Assembly (NCBI GenBank): GCA_030612705.1
Contig: JAUWNI010000034.1
Location: 1 to 34,243, forward strand
DNA from: Phycisphaerae bacterium
Lineage (GTDB): Bacteria; Planctomycetota; Phycisphaerae; UBA1845; Fen-1342
Direction of reading: 5' to 3'
DNA length: 34,243 nucleotides
Shown: piece after piece, positions 8,501-16,219 of the stretch
Layout: every line of letters starts with the position of its first letter
Numbering within the stretch: position 1 is the first letter of the stretch
Made by a program: the position numbers and the translations under genes
The notes under the pieces: generated by a model
Database searches by the model: none
The model's input: the letters and a program-made list of their open reading frames with translations, nothing else
What the model was told of the DNA's origin: nothing

Positions 8501-10497
8501 CGCTCAACCTGTCTTCACACACGCAAGACGCGATTCCGACCGTCGCGCGCAACGCGATGGAGGCCATCGCCGCCCGGGTGGGCAGCGTGATCGCCCGCGG
8601 ACGGATGCTGGAAGCACTGCGCGAAAGCGAGGAATTGTTCCGGACAGTCGTGGACGCGAGCAAAGATGCAATGGTAGCCGTCAATCGCACGGGTTTAATA
8701 ACCATCTTCAATCCGGCGGCGGAAAAGATGTTCGGGTACAAGATAGAAGAAATGATCGATCAGCCGTTGGACCGCTTGATACCCGAGGAGCATCGTTCGC
8801 AACATCAACAATATGTGAAAGACTATTTCACTACCGGCGCCTCACGCGGCGTGATCGGCAAAACGGTCGAGCTGCCCGCCTTGCGCAGCGACGGGACGGT
8901 TTTTCCAGTTGAACTTTCGCTCTCCGCGGGAAAACCCGGCGGCGAGCCGCTGGTTCTGGCCGTCATCCGTGACATCACCGAACGCAGATGGGCGGAGGAG
9001 ACGTTGCGGAAGCAGACCGAGATTCTCGAGAACGTCCTGGCCCACATTCCGCACTCGGTGTTTTGGAAGGACATGAAATCGGTCTATCTCGGCTGCAATG
9101 AGAACTTCGCGCGCGAGGCCGGTCTGGCAACGCCCGAGCAGATCATCGGTAAAACGGACTACGACCTGCCCTGGAGCCGGGAGCAGACTGAGTTTTACAT
9201 CCGGTGTGACCGGGAAGTCATCACTGCGGGCCGACCGCTGATCAACATTGAGGAGCCTCAGCGGCGGGCCGACAGCTCGCAAGCGACCCTGATGACCAGC
9301 AAGACCCCGCTGCGGGATCTCAACGGACAGATCATCGGAGTTCTGGGAATCTACGCGGACATCACCGAACGTAAGCGGGCCGAAGAGACACTCCGCCGGC
9401 AGGCGCTGGTCTTCGGCAACTTGTACGACGGCGTGCTGGTCGTCGACCCGGAGGGTCGGATTACTGACTGGAATCCCGGTGCCGAGCGAATCTTCGGCTA
9501 CACCAAGGAGCAAATCCTGGGCAAATCCCCGGAATTGCTGAACCGGCCCAGTGAGGCGGCGGATCTGACGCGCGGCATACAGGAGGGGCTCGCTCGAGAC
9601 GGCCGATGGTCCGGCGAAGTCAATTTTATTCGCGCGGATCGTACCGAAGGTGTCTGTGAAGTAGTGTGCGTACCGTTTTATGACGAGGATAGCCGGGTGC
9701 TGGGCCGGGTCTCGGTTAACCGCGATATCACCGATCGCCTGCGCGCGGAAGAGGAGCTGCAACGCCGACGCGGAGAACTCGCGCATATCTCACGCCTGGC
9801 AACGATGGGTGAAATGGCCACCGGGTTGGCGCACGCACTAAACCAACCGCTGGCGGCCATTCTTTACTACGCGCGCGGTTGCGGTCGGCGTATGCAAACC
9901 GGGGATTATAATTTCGAGGAAGTCGTTGAAGTAATTGAAAAGGTGGCGGTGCAGGCCGAACGGGCCGCCGCCTTTATCGAGCGACTCCGATCTTTCGTTC
10001 GGAAGGGCAGCCTGCGACTGGCGCCGGTCGACCTGAACCTGATCGTGCGCGAAGCCGTCGGGTTTGCCGAGTATGAAGCCAGAGAAAACGGCGTGATCGT
10101 CGATTTTCAACTCGGCGCACCACTACCCCCGGTATTGGCGGATATAATACAGATCGAACAAGTCGTCCTAAACGTGGTGCGCAACGGGATCGAAGCGATG
10201 CGGGAAAGCGAGCTCGGTCGGCGCTGGCTGACGATCCAGACATCCTACGCCGGCAGCGAAACCGTTGCCTGCGCAGTGGTTGACACGGGCTGCGGCTGTT
10301 CCGAGGAGGTGGCCGAGCAGTTGTTCGACGCCTTCTTCACCACCAAACCCGACGGAATGGGCATGGGACTGGCAATCAGCCGCTCGATTATCGAGGCCCA
10401 CGGCGGCCGCCTGTGGGCCGCGCCGAATCCGGGCGGGGGAACGGCGTTTAGGTTTACTCTCCCCGTATCCAGAATAGGACAACGTCATGAAAAATGA
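5539..10497 (+). CDS. TtrS-like sensor histidine kinase: PhnD-type sensor, seven PAS, GAF
   Basis: I choose the ATG at 5539 because a signal peptide follows at once (MNKERARVCSLTLLTLTTVACASAFA); TTG 5506 and ATG 5521 are in-frame alternatives. This gives 1652 residues. A periplasmic PhnD/TtrS-type ligand-binding domain covers about 35-310 (KIGVLAKRG, VDFVLANSSFYVELEARYG). One membrane helix lies near 320-345. Seven PAS domains follow, most closed by a DITERKRAE linker, with a GAF domain between the fourth and fifth (about 870-1025). A HisKA domain lies near 1415-1485 and an HATPase domain near 1500-1645, with DTGCG and GMGMGLAIS motifs and an FFTTKPDG segment. The phosphate-accepting residue is His1432, but the next residue is Ala where this family has Glu (HALNQP for HELNQP). 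The stop overlaps the response regulator start by 11 bases. The ligand is unknown; no tetrathionate reductase is nearby. Confidence 0.9.
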   Translation: MNKERARVCSLTLLTLTTVACASAFAGSQDPPVKIGVLAKRGVDRCLEKWGPTAEYLTTQIPDQSFIIVPLDFDEICPVVERGEVDFVLANSSFYVELEARYGANRLATLKNFSLGTGYTRFGGVIFCRVDRDDIECLTDFKGKTFMAVKETSFGGWQMAWRELKEARIDPHRDFAELRFGGTHDAVVYAIRDGLVDAGTVRTDTLERMEAEGKIRLENFRVICERDIDQRELPCSRSTRLYPEWPFAKVRHTADELAETVAVALLGMSADSPAARAARCAGWTVPLNYQPVHECLKELRVGPYKDLGKITLGELVRQYWPGLVAVVVFLATAAAITVYVLRLNRRLEKSVAAERKELAERKRAEEALRASQQYTRELIEAHLDPLVTISAEGKIMDVNQASELITGYPRETLIGTDFSDYFTDPRKARQGYQQAFREKHVHDYPLDIKHRDGSVTPVFYNASVYHDTKGNVAGVFAAARDITERKRAEKALKDTTDLLQSIMDSSTGDIILATDPPGTILTWNEGARRLLGYEPEEVVGKETVRIFHTDEYLGSGRMDANINNMIASGKPLVEELTFINKNGEAFPVQQTVTPRFDEDGEFIGVLGLAHDITERKRAEKELRLFSQAVDGSIEGVAMGNIEYEITYANEAFARMFGYTREELLGRRIASIYSEEEMPQLEEALKATLKDGWTGELVGKRKDGTLFPMAISSSRIMDGEGNIIAYMASHTDITERKRSEETLREREELFRLVTQATRDAVYDWDIIADRSWRNERYCKLFEPPGPASYDWWCECIHADDRDRVEADLRRTFEDTSDHWSAEYRFRRTDGGYADIIDRGFIIRDADGHPIRMIGAMTDITERKQVERLLQIQRDLGIALVSTGDLMEALEQMLEAAFQIEGIDAGGVCFVDEVTGAHKLVVHGGLSPQFVAKVSYLSADSDQARLVRAGKPIYGVYSEVFPTTDEVLLREGVRGVAIIPVLHEGRAVATLNLSSHTQDAIPTVARNAMEAIAARVGSVIARGRMLEALRESEELFRTVVDASKDAMVAVNRTGLITIFNPAAEKMFGYKIEEMIDQPLDRLIPEEHRSQHQQYVKDYFTTGASRGVIGKTVELPALRSDGTVFPVELSLSAGKPGGEPLVLAVIRDITERRWAEETLRKQTEILENVLAHIPHSVFWKDMKSVYLGCNENFAREAGLATPEQIIGKTDYDLPWSREQTEFYIRCDREVITAGRPLINIEEPQRRADSSQATLMTSKTPLRDLNGQIIGVLGIYADITERKRAEETLRRQALVFGNLYDGVLVVDPEGRITDWNPGAERIFGYTKEQILGKSPELLNRPSEAADLTRGIQEGLARDGRWSGEVNFIRADRTEGVCEVVCVPFYDEDSRVLGRVSVNRDITDRLRAEEELQRRRGELAHISRLATMGEMATGLAHALNQPLAAILYYARGCGRRMQTGDYNFEEVVEVIEKVAVQAERAAAFIERLRSFVRKGSLRLAPVDLNLIVREAVGFAEYEARENGVIVDFQLGAPLPPVLADIIQIEQVVLNVVRNGIEAMRESELGRRWLTIQTSYAGSETVACAVVDTGCGCSEEVAEQLFDAFFTTKPDGMGMGLAISRSIIEAHGGRLWAAPNPGGGTAFRFTLPVSRIGQRHEK

Positions 10498-11149
10498 TCT
10501 GGTGGCCTTATCTGTCATGGAGAATGATACGAATGATCCGGTGGTCTTTGTGGTGGACGACGATGCAGACCTCTGCGAGGCGCTGAGTTGGTTACTCGAG
10601 TCGGATGGTCTTGCCGTCGAAACGTACACCTCTGCTCAGGGTTTTCTGGATGCGTACAGTCCGGACCGCCCCGGTGTCCTCGTGCTCGACGTGCGGATGC
10701 GCGGCATGGACGGACTCGAACTCCAGGAGTACCTGCACGATCGCGGATTCGAGATCCCCATCATCATCCTTACCGGGCACGCCGACGTGCCGATGGCGGT
10801 ACGTGCTCTCAAGGTCGGTGCCTTGGAGTTCCTGCAAAAACCGGTCAACGACCAGGCGCTCCTGGATTGCATCCACAAAGCCATGCGAATAGACGCGGAG
10901 AATCGGCGGAAACGCATCGAGATGGCTGTGATTGCCGCGCGTACGGCCAGCCTTACGCCGCGCGAGCGAGAGGTGATGGGGCTGGTGGTCGCCGGCAAAG
11001 CCAACAAACAAGTCGCCAACCAGTTGTGCGTGAGTGAAAAGACGATCGAGGTCCATCGCAAACGCGTCATGAAGAAAATGCAGGTCGGTTCGGCAGTCGA
11101 GCTCGTTCGCACGGTGCTGATGTTCAAAGAGTGGCGGCAATCGAACTGA
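10487..11149 (+). CDS. FixJ/TtrR-family response regulator
   Basis: A 220-residue two-domain transcription factor. The receiver domain (about 18-135) has the acidic cluster Asp24-26, phosphoacceptor Asp68 in VLVLDVRM, Thr96 in ILTGH and Lys118 in FLQKPV. The C-terminal LuxR-type HTH (about 155-210) reads LTPREREVMGLVVAG...SEKTIEVHRKRVMKKM. The ATG at 10487 has AGGA seven bases upstream and overlaps the last 11 bases of the histidine kinase, which implies translational coupling. It is therefore very probably the partner of that kinase, and phosphorylation of Asp68 should promote DNA binding. Its targets cannot be read from the window. A second ATG at 10517 would only trim the leader. An intrinsic terminator follows about 140 bases downstream. 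Confidence 0.93.
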   Translation: MKNDLVALSVMENDTNDPVVFVVDDDADLCEALSWLLESDGLAVETYTSAQGFLDAYSPDRPGVLVLDVRMRGMDGLELQEYLHDRGFEIPIIILTGHADVPMAVRALKVGALEFLQKPVNDQALLDCIHKAMRIDAENRRKRIEMAVIAARTASLTPREREVMGLVVAGKANKQVANQLCVSEKTIEVHRKRVMKKMQVGSAVELVRTVLMFKEWRQSN

Positions 11150-11291
11150 GACGCGGTGGTCATCCCCCGCCGAGCGTGACCATGATTGAAGTGCGCGGTG
11201 TCGTACGCGAAATACCCAGTATCCCTAATTGAAGTCGCAGCTTTGGAAGTATCTAATAGGTAAAGGTTTTCCCCTCCCTCCTTCAAAGGTT

Positions 11292-11324
11292 CCGCCGCGA
11301 TGGTGTAACGTCGCGGCGGTTTTT
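11292..11324 (+). terminator. Intrinsic terminator after the sensor-regulator pair
   Basis: A 9-bp GC-rich stem (CCGCCGCGA at 11292-11300 paired with TCGCGGCGG at 11311-11319) with a 10-base loop is followed at once by five T residues. It ends the plus-strand signalling transcript and isolates it from the helicase gene. Confidence 0.85.
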
Positions 11325-11435
11325 ATGCGCTGACACGCGAACCGATCCCCATTTTTCTTGATCGATTACCGGTTCATGCCTGTGTTCTATTCGTCGCGGG
11401 CGACTTTGCGCCGCCGACCCGCTATCCTCTTCTTC

Positions 11436-13616
11436 ATGGAACGCGACGAAATCTGGTCTAAATTCCTGGAAACCGTTTCCTTCGAGCTTTACCCCGTTCA
11501 AGAGGAGGCGCTGCTGGCCTGGTTCGAGTCGGACGCCGGCGTTTTGATCTGCGCGCCGACCGGCATGGGTAAGACGCTCATTGCCGAGGCCGCCGTCTTC
11601 GAGGCCCTGCACACCCGGCGGCGGCTCTACTACACGACTCCGTTGATCGCGCTGACCGACCAGAAATACCGTGAATTGCAGGACCTGGTGGAAAGCTGGG
11701 GCTTTGCCCGCGAGGACGTCGGCCTGATCACCGGCAACCGCCGCGAAAATCCCGAAGCGCTCATTCGAGTGGTCGTCGCCGAAATCCTGCTCAACCACCT
11801 GCTCGCCAAAGACGCTACGCTCGTGGATCTAGATCAGGTCGGCGCCGTCGTGATGGACGAGTTCCACAACTTCAACGACTTCGACCGCGGCATCGTCTGG
11901 GAGCTTTCGCTGGTGATGCTGCCCGCGCACGTCCGCGTCATGCTGCTGTCGGCCACCGTCGGCAACCCGCTCGAATTCGCCGGCTGGCTTCGAAAAGAGC
12001 ACACCCGCAAGGTTGAGGTGGTCACCTCCAACGAACGCCGCGTCCCGCTCGAATTCGCCTGGGTCGAAGACAAGCTGCTGACTGAACATCTGACCGCGAT
12101 GGTCTCCGCCGACGACGATGAAAACCGCTCGCCGGCGCTGGTCTTCGCATTCAACCGCGACGAATGCTGGGAGGTTGCCGAGCGGCTGAAGGGCCTGCCG
12201 ATCGTTTCCACCGAGAACAAGAAGCAAATCGAAACCCGCCTGAACGAGCGCAAAGATGACCTCGCCGAGGGTGCCGGGCCCAAGCTGCGGCAGATGCTCC
12301 TGCGCGGCGTCGGTGTTCACCACGCCGGCGTCTTGCCCAAACACAAGGAGGTCGTCGAGGACCTCTTCGCGAAAAAGCTCGTCCCGCTCGTCGTCTGCAC
12401 CGAGACTCTCGCGGCCGGAATCAACCTCCCCGCCCGCTCGGTCGTCCTGGTGACACTACTCAAGGGCAAGCGCGGCGAGAAGAAGCTGATACCCGCCAGC
12501 GGTGCCCACCAGATGTTCGGCCGCGCCGGAAGGCCGCAGTTTGATACCAACGGTTACGTCTACGCCCTCGCACACGACGACGATATAAAAATCAACAAAT
12601 GGCGGAAGAGGTACGATCAGATCGACCCGCGCTCGAAGGACCCCGGCATCATGCGGGCCCGCAAGGCGCTCGAACGGAAAAAACCCAGCCGACGAAGGAC
12701 CGAACAATACTGGAGCGAAGGGCAGTTCAAGCAGCTCATCGGGGCGGGACCGGCCAAGCTGTTCAGCCGCTCGATGATTCCCTATCAGGTGCTGGTTTTT
12801 CTACTGACGAAGACCGGCACGCTGCACGAGGTGCGCGAGTTCATCTCGAAGCGTTTCAACTCGCCGCCGCGGATCAGCAAGTTCCAGGACCAACTCGATT
12901 ACATGCTCGACAACCTCGCCGGCCTGGGTTACCTGACGCGCTCCGAAGACGGCGACCACGTCACGCTCGACGCGAGTATCGAAAAGCTACCGGCCTTCCG
13001 CAGCGTCGACCCGCTCTACGGCGTGTTCCTCGCCGAGCAGCTTGTTCACGGCAACTTCGACGAGAAGGTCCAGGTGCTCGAATCGGTTCTCGACGTCCCG
13101 CCGGTAATCGTGCGGCGGGTGCCGCTGCCCGAGTTGCCGAAGGGACCGCTCCAGACCCAGGTGCTCGAGCCGTTGATGATCCAGATGGGCGTGGTTCTCG
13201 CCCAGCCGGCGGTCGAGCCTGAATACACCGATCGCTTCGACAACCGCTACGATGATGAAGAAGAGGAGCTTCCGCCCACGTTCCCTGAAATGCTGAAGTT
13301 GGCCTTCGAAGCGAAGCTGGCCGCGCCCGAACCGGTCTCGGTGCAGCCCAAGTGGATCGCCGGCGGGGCGTTTCAGATGAACTGCGAGTTCCACAAATTC
13401 ACCCGCGCGGCCAACCTGATCAAACAGGAGGGGATCATCCTGCGCCACCTGCTGCGCCTGGTCATTCTCACCGGCGAGTTCCTGGAGCTGACCGAGGATC
13501 CGGATTACGAGGGGATCGGCGAACTTGCGACGCGATGCTGCCAGCGCGTTGATCGGCGTTACACCGACCGTTTCCTGGCCGAGGCGGAGAACAGGAAGAA
13601 GCTGACACAAGCCTGA
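11436..13616 (+). CDS. DExH-box helicase, Ski2-like
   Basis: A superfamily 2 helicase of 726 residues from the ATG at 11436. The open frame reaches a TTG at 11358, but the conserved sequence begins only at MERDEIWSKF; no strong ribosome-binding site is visible at either start. Motif I is APTGMGKT (40-47), motif II is DEFH (141-144), motif III is LSATVGNP, and the second RecA domain has TETLAAGINLPAR and motif VI QMFGRAGRPQFD. The order and the LAAGINLPAR segment fit Ski2/Mtr4/Hel308-type enzymes, which unwind RNA or forked DNA with ATP. The C-terminal third (about 430-726) is probably winged-helix and family-specific, with an acidic DDEEEE stretch. It stands alone between a terminator and a repeat, so its substrate is not indicated by context. 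Confidence 0.88.
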   Translation: MERDEIWSKFLETVSFELYPVQEEALLAWFESDAGVLICAPTGMGKTLIAEAAVFEALHTRRRLYYTTPLIALTDQKYRELQDLVESWGFAREDVGLITGNRRENPEALIRVVVAEILLNHLLAKDATLVDLDQVGAVVMDEFHNFNDFDRGIVWELSLVMLPAHVRVMLLSATVGNPLEFAGWLRKEHTRKVEVVTSNERRVPLEFAWVEDKLLTEHLTAMVSADDDENRSPALVFAFNRDECWEVAERLKGLPIVSTENKKQIETRLNERKDDLAEGAGPKLRQMLLRGVGVHHAGVLPKHKEVVEDLFAKKLVPLVVCTETLAAGINLPARSVVLVTLLKGKRGEKKLIPASGAHQMFGRAGRPQFDTNGYVYALAHDDDIKINKWRKRYDQIDPRSKDPGIMRARKALERKKPSRRRTEQYWSEGQFKQLIGAGPAKLFSRSMIPYQVLVFLLTKTGTLHEVREFISKRFNSPPRISKFQDQLDYMLDNLAGLGYLTRSEDGDHVTLDASIEKLPAFRSVDPLYGVFLAEQLVHGNFDEKVQVLESVLDVPPVIVRRVPLPELPKGPLQTQVLEPLMIQMGVVLAQPAVEPEYTDRFDNRYDDEEEELPPTFPEMLKLAFEAKLAAPEPVSVQPKWIAGGAFQMNCEFHKFTRAANLIKQEGIILRHLLRLVILTGEFLELTEDPDYEGIGELATRCCQRVDRRYTDRFLAEAENRKKLTQA

Positions 13617-13682
13617 GAGTGCACCGTGGCCGGCGTCGGCCATTGCAGTCCACCGTGAAAGTCATTACGGGGCGGGAATGAA

Positions 13683-13762
13683 GTAGCGGCCGGCGCCTCG
13701 CCGGCCGTAATAGGCCGGAAACGCCGCTTTGGGCGTACGACCCGCGAGGCGCGGGCCGCTAC
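13683..13762. repeat. 80-bp BIME-like inverted pair of GTAG hairpins, copy 1
   Basis: GTAG at 13683-13686 heads a 9-bp hairpin (CGGCCGGCG, loop CCT, CGCCGGCCG). A second hairpin (CCCGCG, loop AGG, CGCGGG) at 13741-13755 leads to CTAC at 13759-13762, an inverted GTAG head. The two ends are imperfect inverted repeats of each other. The copy at 14222-14301 differs at only three of 80 positions, and a similar tail follows both. It lies in the helicase-small gene spacer. Confidence 0.8.
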
Positions 13763-13896
13763 ATGACTTTTTACGGCGGACTGTTAGAGTAACATGTAAA
13801 TAATCGCTGTTTGCGATCGAATTCAATTGTGAGCGGTCGCCGAGGTTGTTTACGTTCTGAATCCAGGCGGCCGGAATTTCAGCCGGGAGTATGGTA

Positions 13897-14127
13897 ATGA
13901 TGATGCTTGCGACGGGCACAGACGATGTTGCTATGCTCGCGATCGGGTTGGGTGTATGTTTCCTGATTGTGTGGACACTGGCACACCAGTGGCGAAAAGT
14001 GCGCGTGGCAGCGTACAACGCCCGGCTGAAACAACTGATGATCGAGCGCGGCATGTCCGCGGATGAAATCGAGCGGGTGATCCAGGCCGATGGCCGACTC
14101 GACTACAGGCGTATGGAGGAAAAGTGA
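13897..14127 (+). CDS. Small single-helix membrane protein
   Basis: A protein of about 76 residues. GGGAG at 13885-13889 is best spaced for the ATG at 13897, although the frame opens at an ATG at 13891. It has one hydrophobic helix near the N-terminus (VAMLAIGLGVCFLIVWTLA), then a basic stretch (HQWRKVR) that should stay in the cytoplasm. A soluble tail follows, MIERGMSADEIERVIQA, shaped like the short helical tail found in many small membrane proteins next to stress or phage-shock genes. I do not recognise a named family and assign no function. It sits between two near-identical 80-bp repeats, so it may be expressed alone. Confidence 0.65.
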   Translation: MMMLATGTDDVAMLAIGLGVCFLIVWTLAHQWRKVRVAAYNARLKQLMIERGMSADEIERVIQADGRLDYRRMEEK

Positions 14128-14221
14128 GTGTTTTAGTGCCGTTTCTAGTTCATGGGTTTCGCGGGGGAGCGTCAAGCCGGGGATTTCATTCCGAGCATTT
14201 CACCGGCGTTGTCTATAGGCT

Positions 14222-14301
14222 GTAGCGGTCGGCGCCTCGCCGGCCGTAATATGCCGGAAACGCCGCTTTGGGCGTACGGCCCGCGAGGCGCGGGCCGCTA
14301 C
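14222..14301. repeat. 80-bp BIME-like inverted pair of GTAG hairpins, copy 2
   Basis: Same length and layout as the copy at 13683-13762: GTAG at 14222-14225, a hairpin with loop CCT at 14226-14246, a second hairpin with loop AGG, and CTAC at 14298-14301. There are three differences from copy 1, one of which weakens the left stem (CGGTCGGCG). The two copies lie in the same orientation and bracket the small membrane protein gene. Confidence 0.8.
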
Positions 14302-14389
14302 AAGACTTTTGCGGTGGACTGCTATGGATTAACATGTCGGACGAAGGCCGGTAAGCATGATACCCGAAGTCACAGCGGAGCTTTGTTTT

Positions 14390-16192
14390 ATGAATATTCT
14401 GCGGAGTGTTTCAGCGTGGCGCGTAGTGACGCTTTTGCTAATGACGCCTTTGGTTTGTATCTCCGGCGCTTGTGAAAAACAAGGTGAGGATACCGGCCCG
14501 GCGGGCGATACGCCGACGAGCGTTTCGTTCACGCTGCCCGAAGTCGACGTCAGCGGCTTGCCGGAGGGTTTGCAGAACCGTCTGCGGACACTGCGCGAGG
14601 AGATCGAGCGATCGTCCGAGTCGGCGGATAAGCTCGGCGCGCTCGGCACGATTTACTTCGTCCACGATTTTCCGGAGGCGGCTGCCGCGTGTTTCGCGCG
14701 TGCCAAGGAGCTTGCCCCGCGGACGATGCACTGGTGGTACTACACCGGGCTGGCCCGCGAGCATGCCGGTTTGCGTGAGAAAGCAACCGAGACTTACGAG
14801 CGGGCGCTTGAGCTAGACGCCAACTATGGCCCGCTATACGTCAGATTGGCCGGGCTTTTGGTGGAGTCGGACCGCGATCGTGCTTCGCGGCTCTGCCGGC
14901 GGGCGCTGGAGTTGAACCCGAAAGACCCGACGGCGATCTTTACGCTCGGGCTCTGTGATGAGGCGGCCGGTGATCAAGACGCGGCGCTCAAGCGGTTTGA
15001 GGAGGCGCTGCAACTCGCCCCGGGTTACAAGGAGGCACACGAGGCGACGGCTCGCATCTTGGCCGCCTCCGGCCGTGCCGATCAAGCCGAGACGCATCGT
15101 GCCGCGGCTTTGAAGGGCACCAGGCCGCTGGTCGACGATCATCTCTTCGGTCTGTTGCTGCGAAACGGCTTTCATCTGGAAACCCTGCTGCGCGATTCGC
15201 TGATTCTGGCCGAGCGGGGGTTGTTTGAAGAGGCGGATAAGGCGCTTGCCAAGGCGCGCGAGGTGGATCGCGCCGGCAACAGGACGCATCGAGCGACGGC
15301 CCTGGTACGAGCCATGGAGGGTCGGTTCGATGAGGCCGAGGCGGAATTCCGCCGAGTGCTTGACGACAAACCGGATATGGTTGCTGTCCGGGGCGAGCTT
15401 GCCGACGTGCTCGCCCGTCACGAGAAGTACCCGGAGGCCGAAGCCGAGTTCCGCCGGGTGTTGGAGAAGGATCCGGATAATGCGTTAGCGCTGGAGCGTT
15501 TCAGCCGTCTGCTGATGGTGCTCGAACGTAGCGACGAGGCGGAGACGCTCTTGCGTGAGGCGGCACAGCGCCGACCTGAAGCGGCGTGGATTCGTTTCCA
15601 ACTAGGCAGCATGTTCTACAACGTCAACAAGGATGACGAGGCGCGGGCGCAATTGCTCAAGTGCCTCGAAATCTTGCCCGAGCACATCCGCGCGCGTTAT
15701 TTCCTCGGCCTGGTCGCAGACCGTGGGGGCGATAAGGCGGAGGCCATCAAGCAGTGGGAGCAGGTGGTCGAGAAGACCCCGGGCTTTCTGGATGCCCATG
15801 TAGCGCTGGCTCAAACCGCGATCCAGGAGCACGACTTCACGACGGCCGAGCGATATCTGCGAAACGGGTTGAAACAGGACCCGGACCTCGCCGGCCTGAC
15901 TAACGGCCTGGCCTGGATCCTGGCGACCTCGCCCGACGACGATCAGCGCAACGGCGAAGAAGCCCTGCGGCTGGCCCAAAAGGCCTGCAAGCTTACGCAA
16001 AACAAGCGACACGCGTGTGTGGATACGCTCGCGGCGGCCTATGCCGAGCTCGGTCGCTTTGACGAAGCAGTCAAGACCGTTCGCGATGCCATCAAGCTGG
16101 CCCAGGATGCGGGAGACAATGAGACCGTGGAGGAGTATCAGCAGCGACTGACGCTTTTCGAAAAGCAACAGCCGTTTCGTGACACGGAATAG
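14390..16192 (+). CDS. TPR-repeat lipoprotein
   Basis: A 600-residue protein from the ATG at 14390, which has GGAG nine bases upstream and is followed by a lipoprotein signal peptide. The hydrophobic core VVTLLLMTPLVCISGAC ends in the lipobox, so Cys28 should be lipidated and the protein anchored in a membrane facing the periplasm. The frame opens further upstream at 14357, but that would bury the signal. The body is a chain of tetratricopeptide repeats, with units such as YERALELDANYGPLYVRLA, RRALELNPKDPTAIFTLG and AEAEFRRVLEKDPDNALALER. It is probably a scaffold for a protein complex; no enzymatic domain is seen. It faces the convergent amidohydrolase gene with only 27 bases between the stops. 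Confidence 0.87.
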   Translation: MNILRSVSAWRVVTLLLMTPLVCISGACEKQGEDTGPAGDTPTSVSFTLPEVDVSGLPEGLQNRLRTLREEIERSSESADKLGALGTIYFVHDFPEAAAACFARAKELAPRTMHWWYYTGLAREHAGLREKATETYERALELDANYGPLYVRLAGLLVESDRDRASRLCRRALELNPKDPTAIFTLGLCDEAAGDQDAALKRFEEALQLAPGYKEAHEATARILAASGRADQAETHRAAALKGTRPLVDDHLFGLLLRNGFHLETLLRDSLILAERGLFEEADKALAKAREVDRAGNRTHRATALVRAMEGRFDEAEAEFRRVLDDKPDMVAVRGELADVLARHEKYPEAEAEFRRVLEKDPDNALALERFSRLLMVLERSDEAETLLREAAQRRPEAAWIRFQLGSMFYNVNKDDEARAQLLKCLEILPEHIRARYFLGLVADRGGDKAEAIKQWEQVVEKTPGFLDAHVALAQTAIQEHDFTTAERYLRNGLKQDPDLAGLTNGLAWILATSPDDDQRNGEEALRLAQKACKLTQNKRHACVDTLAAAYAELGRFDEAVKTVRDAIKLAQDAGDNETVEEYQQRLTLFEKQQPFRDTE

Positions 16193-16219
16193 GCCGGCAA
16201 CGGGCGTTTCCACGACGCT

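Noticed and set aside
8842..9786. Minus-strand open frame of 314 codons
   Set aside because: Antisense to the PAS region of the histidine kinase with no ribosome-binding site or domain.
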